Shown here: positions 27,942 through 35,620 of the stretch, one piece after another | How the letters are laid out: each line of letters begins with the position of its first letter | Position numbering within the stretch: position 1 is the stretch's first letter | Origin: Streptomyces zhihengii | GTDB taxonomy: Bacteria > Actinomycetota > Actinomycetes > Streptomycetales > Streptomycetaceae | Direction: 5' to 3' | Length of the DNA stretch: 64,000 bases | Assembly: GCF_016919245.1 (NCBI RefSeq) | Contig: NZ_JAFEJA010000001.1 | Span: forward strand, 4,351,001 to 4,415,000 | Made by a program: the position numbers and the translations under genes | Notes under the pieces: model-generated | The model's input: only the letters and a program-made list of their open reading frames with translations | What the model was told of the DNA's origin: nothing | The model's database searches: none

Positions 27942-28768
27942 GCGACATCGGCTATCTCGCCGCCTTCCTCGGCGGCCTGCTCGCGCTGATCAGCCCGTGC
28001 AGCGCCCTGCTGCTGCCGGCGTTCTTCGCGTACTCCGTCGACACCACCGGGCGGCTGACCGCCCGGACCTGTGTCTTCTTCGCCGGGCTCGCCACCACCC
28101 TCGTCCCGCTCGGCGCCGCCGGGTCGTTCGCCGGGCGGCTGTTCTACGGCCACCGCGATCTGCTGGTCGCCGTCGGGGGCTGGCTGATCGTCGCGCTCGG
28201 GGTCGCCCAGATCCTGGGGACCGGTTTCGCCTCGCGCCGGCTCGCCGAGGTGTCCGGCCGCATCCGCCCGACGACCGCGCTCTCCGTCTACGCCCTCGGC
28301 CTCGTCTACGGGCTGGCCGGCTTCTGCGCCGGGCCGATCCTCGGCAGCGTGCTCACGGTGGCCGCGATCTCCGGCAGCCCGGTCTACGGCGGGCTGCTGC
28401 TCGCCGTGTACGCGCTGGGCATGGCGGTCCCGCTCTTCGTGCTGGCCCTGTTCTGGGAGCGGTACGGGCTGGGGCGCCGCCGGTGGCTGCGGGGACGGGA
28501 GTTGAGGGCGGGGCGTTTCCGGCTGCACACGACGTCGCTGCTGTCCGGTCTCTTCTTCGTGCTGCTGGGCACGGTGTTCCTGGTCTTCGACGGCACCACC
28601 GCGCTGCCGGGACTGCTGTCCGTGGACGACTCCTTCGCGGTGGAGGAGTGGGCCTCGGGCGTCGGGCGGGCGGTGCCGGACTGGGTGCTGCTGACGGCGG
28701 TGGTGGTCGCCGTGGCGGTGGTCCTCGCGGTGCGCGGCCGGCGCCGGCCGGCCCGCGACGGGGCCTGA
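27938..28768 (+). CDS. CcdA/DsbD-like cytochrome c biogenesis membrane protein
   Basis: 276-residue polytopic membrane protein with six or seven hydrophobic segments. Two conserved cysteines sit in helix 1 (Cys21 in ISPCSALLLP) and helix 4 (Cys130 in GFCAGPILG), the pair that carries electrons from cytoplasmic thioredoxin across the membrane in CcdA/DsbD. Start overlaps the DsbA-like gene stop by 4 bp. Together they look like a complete thiol relay: cytoplasmic thioredoxin, CcdA-like protein, extracellular CGYC domain. No cytochrome c synthesis genes are nearby, so the target may be general disulfide repair. Confidence 0.9.
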   Translation: MSDIGYLAAFLGGLLALISPCSALLLPAFFAYSVDTTGRLTARTCVFFAGLATTLVPLGAAGSFAGRLFYGHRDLLVAVGGWLIVALGVAQILGTGFASRRLAEVSGRIRPTTALSVYALGLVYGLAGFCAGPILGSVLTVAAISGSPVYGGLLLAVYALGMAVPLFVLALFWERYGLGRRRWLRGRELRAGRFRLHTTSLLSGLFFVLLGTVFLVFDGTTALPGLLSVDDSFAVEEWASGVGRAVPDWVLLTAVVVAVAVVLAVRGRRRPARDGA

Positions 28769-28834
28769 CACGACGGGGGCGCGGTCCATTGGGCCGCGCC
28801 CCACGCGGCGGTGGGCAGCGGGAGGCGACACGAA

Positions 28835-28864
28835 GAAGGCCCCGATCTCTCGATCGGGGCCTTC
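28835..28864 (-). terminator. Terminator of the tRNA-Glu-Asp-Phe cluster
   Basis: 12-bp stem GAAGGCCCCGAT with a 6-nt loop, 5 bp after the tRNA-Phe gene on the minus strand. Confidence 0.78.
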
Positions 28865-28869
28865 GGTTG

Positions 28870-28943
28870 TGGCTGGGGCCGGGGTCGAACCGGCGACCTA
28901 TCGCTTTTCAGGCGATCGCTCGTACCAACTGAGCTACCCAGCC
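28870..28943 (-). tRNA. tRNA-Phe (anticodon GAA)
   Basis: Minus-strand cloverleaf with acceptor GGCTGGG/CCCAGCC and anticodon loop CTGAAAA; last gene of a three-tRNA cluster. Confidence 0.96.
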
Positions 28944-28965
28944 ACGAAGCTCTTGCGAGCTCCAG

Positions 28966-29040
28966 CGGTCCTGACGGGATTTGAACCCGCGGCCTCCACC
29001 TTGACAGGGTGGCGAGCACTCCAAACTGCTCCACAGGACC
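28966..29040 (-). tRNA. tRNA-Asp (anticodon GTC)
   Basis: Identical to the tRNA-Asp at 22250-22324; middle gene of the cluster. Confidence 0.96.
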
Positions 29041-29079
29041 AAGCATGGTGCGAGAACAAGTCTCGCACACGGTTGTGCG

Positions 29080-29152
29080 TGCCCCCAACGGGATTCGAAC
29101 CCGTGCTACCGCCTTGAAAGGGCGGCGTCCTGGGCCACTAGACGATGAGGGC
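29080..29152 (-). tRNA. tRNA-Glu (anticodon TTC)
   Basis: Minus-strand cloverleaf with acceptor GCCCTCA/TGGGGGC (one G-U pair) and anticodon loop CTTTCAA. First gene of the Glu-Asp-Phe cluster. A small hairpin (29048-29068, GTGCGAGA stem) in the spacer may guide processing. Confidence 0.95.
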
Positions 29153-29233
29153 TAAAGGCCCGCCGTGTGCGCTTCGCAGCGCGTCGGGGACGTGAGAAGC
29201 ATATGGGATGGGGGGAGCTATCGCCAAAACGGT

Positions 29234-30778
29234 TTACGGGGAGGGGCTGGAGGAGGTCGCCGGGGGTGCCGGCGCGGGGGGCGGGGGCTCCACGACATGG
29301 CGGCTGACCTCGGCCGTCGTCAGCCCGAGACCGCCCAGGGTGACCTCGTCCCAGGCCTGGAGCCGGCGGTTGCCGCGGTCCAGATAGAGCACCGAGGCGC
29401 GCACCTTCTCCGGCTTCTCGTTCTGCACCGCGCGCAGTCCGCCGCCGCCGGTCGACCCCTCGATCTTCAGCCGGGTGCCGTGCTTCATCACCTCGTTCTT
29501 GCGCTGGTGGATGTGGCCGGCCAGCACCAGCGGCACGGTGCCGTCGGTCTCGGCGGCGGCGGCCGGGTTGTGCGCGACCGCGATGTCCACCGGAGTGCCG
29601 GCGCGCTCCTGGTCGCGCAGGGCGGAGGCGAGCCGGATGCCCGTCATGCGCTCGGCCGGGTCGCCCTGGGCCACCACCGTGCGGTCCGGGGTGAACTGGG
29701 GGTCGCCGCTGCCCGCGATGCGGACGCCGGCGACGGTGACCGCCCGCCCGTCGTCGAGGACGTGCACGTTCTTCATCCGGGACAGGTACTCCTGCGTGGT
29801 GCGGGAGTCGTGGTTGCCGCGCACCCACACATAGGGCGCCCCGAGGCCGGGGATCGCGTCGAGGAAGCCGTTCTCGGCGGCGCTGCCGTGGTCCATGGTG
29901 TCGCCCGAGTCGATGATCACGTCGATCCGGTACTGCTCCACCATCGAGCGGATGATGTGCCACGCCGCCGGGTTGAGGTGGATGTCGGAGACATGGAGCA
30001 CCCGCAGGGTGTCCGGGTCGGGCGCGTAGGCGGGGAGCGTGGAGGTGGCGTCGTAGAGCTTGGTCACATTGGTGACCAGGCGCGCCAACTCCTTCTGGTA
30101 GACGTCGAACTCGGTGACGATCGAGCGGGCGTTGCCGACGACCGAGGGGGCGGAGGTCAGCAGCCCGTCGAACTTGGGCTCCAGCACGGACTTCGGGTTC
30201 CAGGTCGCCGCCGCCGACGTGGCGGAGGCCGCGAGCAGTGCGAGCGCGAGCCCGCCCGCGGCCAGCGCGCGGCGGGGCCGGCGGTAGACGGCCAGACCGA
30301 GCGCCGTCGCGCCGGTCACGACGGCGACGCAGGAGCGCAGCGCGAGCCCGGTGGTGCCGTCGAGGACGTCCGCAGCCACCTGGTCCTGGAGGCCGGAGAA
30401 CCGCTCGGGGTTGTCGACCAGGGCCTGCGAGCGGGCGGGGTCCAGCCGGTCCACGTCGACGTCGAGGCGCAGTGGCGCCACGTGCGAGTCGAGCCGCAGC
30501 GCGCCGAGCGGCGAGACGTTGATCTTGGTGCCGCCGGTGAGGGAGGGGCGCAGCGTCATGGTGGTGTCCATGGGCCCGACCGGCGTGCGGACGTTGCCCA
30601 CGATCAGCAGGCCCAGCCAGGCGCCGACCAGGACGACGGCGGTCATCCCCAGCGCGCGCGCCCACGGGTGCGGGGCGCGCTCCGGACCGGCCGGTGCGGG
30701 GCCGGGGCGCAGCAGGGCGCGGAGCACGGAGCGGACGGGTCGGCGGGGGCGGTGCGGTGACGGGGCTTGGCGGGCCAT
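29234..30778 (-). CDS. Membrane-bound metallophosphoesterase
   Basis: 514-residue protein. A cytoplasmic Arg/Pro-rich head is followed by a membrane segment (about residues 43-62), an extracytoplasmic stretch and a second membrane region (about 145-195). The calcineurin-like phosphoesterase domain covers the C-terminal half, with metal ligands in SDIHLN, SGDTMDHG, RGNHDS, and LAGHIHQ. Dinuclear metal hydrolysis of a phosphodiester or monoester is expected; the substrate is unknown. It ends in a Pro/Ala/Ser tail. ATG 30778 follows GGGA; upstream in-frame starts would overlap the divergent gene. Divergent from the small zincin gene by 76 bp. Confidence 0.9.
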   Translation of the reverse strand: MARQAPSPHRPRRPVRSVLRALLRPGPAPAGPERAPHPWARALGMTAVVLVGAWLGLLIVGNVRTPVGPMDTTMTLRPSLTGGTKINVSPLGALRLDSHVAPLRLDVDVDRLDPARSQALVDNPERFSGLQDQVAADVLDGTTGLALRSCVAVVTGATALGLAVYRRPRRALAAGGLALALLAASATSAAATWNPKSVLEPKFDGLLTSAPSVVGNARSIVTEFDVYQKELARLVTNVTKLYDATSTLPAYAPDPDTLRVLHVSDIHLNPAAWHIIRSMVEQYRIDVIIDSGDTMDHGSAAENGFLDAIPGLGAPYVWVRGNHDSRTTQEYLSRMKNVHVLDDGRAVTVAGVRIAGSGDPQFTPDRTVVAQGDPAERMTGIRLASALRDQERAGTPVDIAVAHNPAAAAETDGTVPLVLAGHIHQRKNEVMKHGTRLKIEGSTGGGGLRAVQNEKPEKVRASVLYLDRGNRRLQAWDEVTLGGLGLTTAEVSRHVVEPPPPAPAPPATSSSPSP

Positions 30779-30854
30779 TGGTCCCGTATGCCCCACACGG
30801 CGGCGGACCATGCCGGGGCGGCGCCCGGTCCACCGTGTGCGTGACAATGGCCGG

Positions 30855-31205
30855 GTGCTGGAGATGACGCGTGAGGAGTTCGAGGAACTGGTCGCCGAGG
30901 CGCTGGACAGGATCCCGCCCGAACTGACGCGGCTGATGGACAACGTCGCCGTGTTCGTGGAGGACGAGCCGGCCCCCGACGACCCCGAGCTGCTCGGGCT
31001 CTACGAGGGGACCCCGCTCACGGACCGCGGCGAGTGGTACGCGGGCGTGCTGCCCGACCGCATCACCATCTACCGGGGCCCCACGCTGCGCATGTGCGAG
31101 ACGCGCGAGGACGTGGTCGCGGAGACGGAGATCACCGTGGTGCACGAGATCGCCCACCACTTCGGGATCGACGACGCGCGGCTGCACGAGCTGGGCTACG
31201 GGTGA
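30855..31205 (+). CDS. Small zincin-like metallopeptidase family protein
   Basis: 116-residue protein with HEIAH at residues 97-101 followed by HFGI, the core zinc motif of minimal zincins. The rest matches the actinobacterial metallopeptidase family (EELVAEALDRIPPEL, LMDNVAVFVEDEP, LLGLYEGTPL, RITIYRGP). No signal peptide, so cytoplasmic. Activity has not been shown for most relatives, as far as I know. GTG 30855 was used; ATG 30864 is an alternative and neither has a good ribosome site. The stop overlaps the fluC start (GTGA). Confidence 0.88.
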   Translation: MLEMTREEFEELVAEALDRIPPELTRLMDNVAVFVEDEPAPDDPELLGLYEGTPLTDRGEWYAGVLPDRITIYRGPTLRMCETREDVVAETEITVVHEIAHHFGIDDARLHELGYG

Positions 31206-31675
31206 GCGGGGAGCCCGTGGACCCGGACGGCGGCCTGTCCGTCCCCGCGCAGCGGGCGGAGTTCACGGGGACCGGCCGGTGGGCCGTCCTCGGCGCGATC
31301 GCGGTCGGCGGGGCGGCCGGCGCGACGGCCCGGCACGGCGCCGAGGTGCTGTGGCCGGCCCCGGCGGGAGGCTTCCCGTGGGCCGTGCTCGGGGTCAACC
31401 TCCTCGGCTGCGCGCTGATCGGGGTGCTGATGCCGCTGGTCGCCGAGGACGGCCGCTCCGCGCATCCGCTGGTGCGGCCCTTCCTGGGGGTCGGCGTGCT
31501 CGGCGGGTTCACCACCTTCTCGACGTACGCCTTGGGCACCGTCGGCCTGCTGGAGCACGGCCGGCCCGGTCCGGCGCTGCTCTACGCGGCGGGCACGGCG
31601 GCCGGCGCGCTGCTCGCGGTCACGGCGGCCGCGCGCCTCACCCGCGCCGTGCTCGGCCGGGGGGCGGTCCGGTGA
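31202..31675 (+). CDS. fluC: Fluoride channel subunit FluC/CrcB (first copy)
   Basis: 157-residue membrane protein exporting fluoride by passive conduction. Four hydrophobic helices; hallmarks are GGAAGATARHG in TM1, the Asn-bearing AVLGVNLLGCALIG in TM2 and GGFTTFSTYALGT in TM3, with the Phe/Thr/Ser residues that line the pore. A polar 25-residue head precedes TM1. Coupled to the zincin gene through the GTGA overlap. A second, shorter FluC follows at 31818; in Gram-positive bacteria such pairs usually form one heterodimeric channel. No fluoride riboswitch was seen. Confidence 0.93.
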   Translation: MSGEPVDPDGGLSVPAQRAEFTGTGRWAVLGAIAVGGAAGATARHGAEVLWPAPAGGFPWAVLGVNLLGCALIGVLMPLVAEDGRSAHPLVRPFLGVGVLGGFTTFSTYALGTVGLLEHGRPGPALLYAAGTAAGALLAVTAAARLTRAVLGRGAVR

Positions 31676-31784
31676 GCGGCGTTCGCGGTGGGCGGGGCGG
31701 TGGGCGGGGCCGTGGGCCGGTGAGCCGGCCCGTGCGGGGGTGGTCCGGTGAGCGGTGTCCCCGGCGGCCGGGGGGCGGTCCGGT
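31655..31784 (+). repeat. Duplicated 19-bp motif and GGTGAGC-rich spacer between the fluC genes
   Basis: GGCCGGGGGGCGGTCCGGT occurs at 31655-31673 (end of the first fluC) and again at 31766-31784, 111 bp later. In and just after this stretch, CCGGTGAGC recurs at the first fluC stop, at 31717, 31746 and at the second fluC start (31815). This looks like local duplication of the gene end. Confidence 0.6.
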
Positions 31785-31817
31785 TCGCGGTGCCGTGCCC
31801 GGCCGGGCGGTGGGCCG

Positions 31818-32180
31818 GTGAGCTGGCTGCTGGTGGTGGCGGGCGCCGCGGTGGGCGCGCCGCTGCGGTATCTGACGGACCGTGCGGTGCAGGCGCGTCA
31901 CGACTCCGGCTTCCCGTGGGGCACCCTCGCGGTGAACACGGCGGGCAGCCTGGTGCTCGGGCTGCTCGCCGGGGCGGCGGTCTCCTCGTCGGCGTACGCG
32001 CTGCTCGGGACGGGGCTGTGCGGGGCGCTGACCACGTACTCCACGTTCTCGTACGAGACCCTGCGGCTCGCGGAGCGCGGGAGTCCGCGGGCCGCCGCGG
32101 CGAACGTGGCGCTGTCGGTCGCGGCCGGGCTGGGGGCGCTGTACCTCGGCATGGAGGCGGCCCGCGGGCTGACGGGCTGA
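31818..32180 (+). CDS. fluC: Fluoride channel subunit FluC/CrcB (second copy)
   Basis: 120-residue FluC homologue, close to the minimal size of the family. Four helices; [14 protein letters not shown] in TM1, [17 protein letters not shown] in TM2 with the conserved Asn, and [16 protein letters not shown] in TM3. It differs from the first copy by lacking the N-terminal extension. GTG 31818 lies in CCGGTGAGC, the same junction sequence that ends the first copy. Likely the partner subunit of the first FluC. Confidence 0.92.
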   Translation: MSWLLVVAGAAVGAPLRYLTDRAVQARHDSGFPWGTLAVNTAGSLVLGLLAGAAVSSSAYALLGTGLCGALTTYSTFSYETLRLAERGSPRAAAANVALSVAAGLGALYLGMEAARGLTG

Positions 32181-32419
32181 CGGCACGCGGGCCGGCCGCA
32201 CGTGAGCGGGCCGGTGCGGCGGTGCGGCGCGCGGTGGCTCCCGGTGCGGCGGTGCGGCGGTGCGGTGGCAACCGGCGCGGACCGGCGCGAGGGGCGCGGG
32301 CGGGGCGCAGAAGGCGTTCTCCCGGCGGGACGGCGGGGCGCGAGAGCCGTGTCCCCGGCGGGGGGACGGTAGTTGGGCAGGGGGACCCGCCCGCCCTTCC
32401 CGTCCCCGGAGGTGCCCCC

Positions 32420-33022
32420 GTGCGCCAAGTGTCCCGTCCCGGCCGAACGGCCGCCGCCTGGTTCGCCACCGCCATGGCGGTCATGGCCTCGGCCGGCTGC
32501 ATGAGCGTCAGCGACGACCCCGGCGCCCGTCCCGCGCCGCGTTCGTCCGCCGACCGGCCCGGAGCGGAGGCCGCCGCGGACGGGGACCCGGGCTCGGCGG
32601 GCGGGCAGCGCCAGGCCCGGCCGGCCGGGGGCGGACACGACGGCCGCGACGGCGAGGAAGCCGGGAAGGAGACCGGTGCCTCGCCGGAGCCCGGCGCGGA
32701 TCCCGGCGCGTCCGCTGGCCCGAGCGCCCCCGCGAGCCCCGGCGCGCACCCCGGCCCGGGGCAGGGCACCGGCGATCCGGGCACCCGGCCCACCGCGCCG
32801 CCGCCCGACCGGCCGACCCCGCAGCCGCCCACCACGCCGCCCGCCGAGCCGACGCCGCAGCCCACGCCCACCCCGGACCCGACGCCGACCGAGCCCACCG
32901 CCGAGCCCTCGGCCACCTCGGCGCCGGAGGCGCACATGGGCGCGATGCGGGTGCTGGAGGAGCGGCCGGAGTACGTCATGGGCACCGAGCCGGTGGCGTC
33001 GCCGCAGGCCGGACCGGCGTGA
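32420..33022 (+). CDS. Pro-rich secreted lipoprotein, unknown function
   Basis: 200-residue exported protein. GTG 32420 follows GGAGG by 7 nt. Signal peptide with lipobox ASAGC, Cys27. The rest is low-complexity: Gly/Asp/Ala-rich to about residue 100, then a Pro/Thr-rich stretch (PTPQPPTTPP, PTPTPDPTPT) and a short C-terminus EAHMGAMRVLEERPEYVMG. The Pro/Thr part looks like a wall-spanning stalk. I recognise no domain. The 239 bp before it are GC-rich and full of GGTGCGGC repeats, with no gene. Confidence 0.7.
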   Translation: MRQVSRPGRTAAAWFATAMAVMASAGCMSVSDDPGARPAPRSSADRPGAEAAADGDPGSAGGQRQARPAGGGHDGRDGEEAGKETGASPEPGADPGASAGPSAPASPGAHPGPGQGTGDPGTRPTAPPPDRPTPQPPTTPPAEPTPQPTPTPDPTPTEPTAEPSATSAPEAHMGAMRVLEERPEYVMGTEPVASPQAGPA

Positions 33023-33228
33023 CGCGGCTCACCACGAGCTGGTTTGCCTTGACCGGTGGAGGGTGCGTATGGTGGTAGATCGTTTGATCCCATTGCCCGG
33101 CGCCGAAAAAGAAGAGCGCCGCGTGGCGCGTACTCTCCCTAGCCGTGGCTGACCGCATTGAGGCGGTCGAATTGCGAATTCACGGAGTTTGGGCGCGTGC
33201 CGAGACTCCGGAAGGTTTCGCATTTCGC

Positions 33229-35391
33229 ATGTCCACTTTCAGTACTGATCACGCCGTCATGCCCGAGAGCGTCGAGGCCGTCGAGGCCACCGAAGCCGTC
33301 GAGGCCGAGGCCGCAGAGGCCCCCGAGGCCCCCGAGACCACCTTCGCCGACCTCGGTCTGCCCGAGGGCGTCGTGCGCAAGCTCGCCCAGAACGGCGTGA
33401 CCACCCCCTTCCCGATCCAGGCGGCGACCATCCCGGACGCCCTGGCCGGCAAGGACATCCTCGGCCGCGGCCGCACCGGCTCCGGCAAGACCCTCTCCTT
33501 CGGTCTGCCCACCCTGGCCACGCTGGCCGGCGGGCACACCGAGAAGAAGAAGCCCCGCGCGGTCATCCTCACCCCGACCCGTGAGCTCGCGATGCAGGTC
33601 GCGGACGCCCTCCAGCCCTACGGCGACGTGCTCGGCCTCAAGATGAAGGTCGTCTGCGGCGGTACCTCGATGGGCAACCAGATCTACGCCCTGGAGCGCG
33701 GCGTCGACATCCTCGTCGCCACCCCGGGCCGTCTGCGCGACATCATCAACCGCGGCGCCTGCTCCCTGGAGGCCGTCCAGGTCGCCGTCCTCGACGAGGC
33801 CGACCAGATGTCCGACCTGGGCTTCCTGCCCGAGGTCACCGAGCTCCTCGACCAGGTCCCGGCCGGCGGCCAGCGCATGCTGTTCTCCGCCACCATGGAG
33901 AACGAGATCTCCACCCTGGTCAAGCGCTACCTGACCGACCCGGTCAGCCACGAGGTCGACAGCGCCCAGGGCAACGTCACGACCATGACGCACCACGTGC
34001 TCGTCGTGAAGCCCAAGGACAAGGCGCCGGTCACGGCCGCCATCGCCGCCCGCAAGGGCCGCACCATCATCTTCGTCCGCACCCAGCTCGGTGCCGACCG
34101 CATCGCCGAGCAGCTCCGCGACGCCGGTGTGAAGGCCGACGCGCTGCACGGCGGCATGACGCAGGGCGCCCGTACGCGGACCCTGGCCGACTTCAAGGAC
34201 GGCTACGTCAACGCGCTCGTCGCCACCGACGTCGCCGCCCGCGGCATCCACGTCGACGGTATCGACCTGGTGCTCAACGTGGACCCGGCCGGGGACCACA
34301 AGGACTACCTGCACCGCTCGGGCCGCACCGCCCGCGCCGGCAAGTCCGGTGTCGTGGTCTCGCTGTCGCTGCCGCACCAGCGCCGCCAGATCTTCCGTCT
34401 GATGGAGGACGCGGGCGTCGACGCCTCGCGCCACATCGTCGGCGGCGCGGGCGCGTTCGACCCGGAGGTCGCCGAGATCACCGGCGCCCGTTCGCTGACC
34501 GAGGTCCAGGCCGACTCCGCCAACAACGCGGCCAAGCAGGCCGAGCGCGAGGTCGTCGAGCTCACCCGCCAGCTCGAGCGCGTCCAGCGCCGTGCCGGCG
34601 AGCTGCGCGAGGAGGCCGACCGCCTGGTGGCGCGTGCCGCCCGCGAGCGCGGTGACGACCCCGAGGCCGCGGTCGCCGAGGTGACCGAGGCCGCCGAGGC
34701 CGAGGTCGCCGCCACCCCGGAGCCGGCTCCCGAGCCGGCCCGCGACGAGCGCCCGTCCTTCGACCGCCGCGACGACCGGGGCAACTTCGAGCGCCGCGAG
34801 CGTCGTGACAACGACCGTGGTGGTTTCCGCCGGGACAACGACCGTGGCGGCTTCAACCGTGACGACCGTGGTGGCCGTTCCTTCGAGCGTCGTGACGACC
34901 GTTCCTCGGGCGGGTTCCGCCGTGACGAGCGTCGTGACAACGACCGTGGTGGTTTCCGCCGGGACAACGAGCGCGGTGGCTTCAACCGTGACGACCGTGG
35001 TGGCCGTTCCTTCGAGCGTCGTGACGACCGTTCCTCGGGCGGGTTCCGCCGTGACGAGCGTCGTGACAACGACCGTGGTGGTTTCCGCCGGGACAACGAG
35101 CGCGGTGGCTTCAACCGTGACGACCGTGGTGGCCGTTCCTTCGAGCGTCGTGACGACCGTTCCTCGGGCGGGTTCCGCCGCGACGAGCGTCCGTCCGGCC
35201 ACCGCGGCAGCGACCGTCCGTTCAACCGCGACCGCCGCGACGACCGCCCCTCGGGCGGCTTCCGCTCCGGCGGCGACCGCCACGACCGCCCCTACGGCCG
35301 CCGCGACGACCACCGCGGCGCCGGCTCCGGCTCCGGTTCCTTCGGCGGCGGCCGCCGCGACGACAAGCCGCGCTGGAAGCGCAACGGCTGA
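33229..35391 (+). CDS. DEAD-box ATP-dependent RNA helicase with RGG/RDN-repeat tail
   Basis: 720-residue RNA helicase. Core motifs in order: TTPFPIQAATIP (Q motif), GRGRTGSGKT (I), PTRELAMQ (Ia), DEAD (II; sequence DEADQMSDLGF), SAT (III), ATDVAARGIH (V), HRSGRTARAG (VI). After a Glu/Ala-rich helix, the tail (from about residue 500) is Arg/Asp/Gly-rich with three near-identical 43-residue repeats, typical of RNA-binding and phase-separating tails. Start is uncertain: ATG 33229 is used because codons 33145-33228 have low third-position GC, unlike coding DNA here; ATG 33259 is the other option. The long leader suggests cold-shock-type control. A terminator follows at 35421. Confidence 0.92.
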   Translation: MSTFSTDHAVMPESVEAVEATEAVEAEAAEAPEAPETTFADLGLPEGVVRKLAQNGVTTPFPIQAATIPDALAGKDILGRGRTGSGKTLSFGLPTLATLAGGHTEKKKPRAVILTPTRELAMQVADALQPYGDVLGLKMKVVCGGTSMGNQIYALERGVDILVATPGRLRDIINRGACSLEAVQVAVLDEADQMSDLGFLPEVTELLDQVPAGGQRMLFSATMENEISTLVKRYLTDPVSHEVDSAQGNVTTMTHHVLVVKPKDKAPVTAAIAARKGRTIIFVRTQLGADRIAEQLRDAGVKADALHGGMTQGARTRTLADFKDGYVNALVATDVAARGIHVDGIDLVLNVDPAGDHKDYLHRSGRTARAGKSGVVVSLSLPHQRRQIFRLMEDAGVDASRHIVGGAGAFDPEVAEITGARSLTEVQADSANNAAKQAEREVVELTRQLERVQRRAGELREEADRLVARAARERGDDPEAAVAEVTEAAEAEVAATPEPAPEPARDERPSFDRRDDRGNFERRERRDNDRGGFRRDNDRGGFNRDDRGGRSFERRDDRSSGGFRRDERRDNDRGGFRRDNERGGFNRDDRGGRSFERRDDRSSGGFRRDERRDNDRGGFRRDNERGGFNRDDRGGRSFERRDDRSSGGFRRDERPSGHRGSDRPFNRDRRDDRPSGGFRSGGDRHDRPYGRRDDHRGAGSGSGSFGGGRRDDKPRWKRNG
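34801..35187 (+). repeat. Three tandem 129-bp repeats in the helicase tail
   Basis: CGTCGTGACAACGACCGTGG begins at 34801, 34930 and 35059, a period of exactly 129 bp (43 codons). Copies are nearly identical in DNA, with many CGT/GGT codons instead of the CGC/GGC preferred elsewhere, which points to recent duplication or gene conversion. Confidence 0.92.
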
Positions 35392-35420
35392 CACAGGCGG
35401 CTGAACGCCTGAACGCCTGA

Positions 35421-35460
35421 ACAGGGCCCGTACGACACCTCGGTGACGTACGGGCCCTGT
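35421..35460 (+). terminator. Terminator of the DEAD-box helicase gene
   Basis: Perfect 14-bp stem ACAGGGCCCGTACG with a 12-nt loop, 30 bp after the stop. Confidence 0.78.
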
Positions 35461-35620
35461 GGCGTTGAACGGGTTCGAAACGGTCTTCTGCGCGGCTTCG
35501 GTCTGCTGTTAAGGTCTCTCCACTCGCATGGGGTGGGTGCGGCCGGGGGGCCTTCGTCGATGTGCGTTCTGCACAGGCACCGTGATTCCCCGTGCCTCAT
35601 CGCATCCGGGGAGGAACCGA

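Noticed and set aside
30779..31201. Fluoride riboswitch before fluC
   Set aside because: The first fluC start overlaps the preceding gene, and no crcB-motif core could be found upstream of the operon.
33139..35394. 751-codon minus-strand frame, and several others over 700 codons (for example 35597-38704 and 9235-11655)
   Set aside because: All lie opposite genes with full sets of catalytic motifs and show no motifs of their own.
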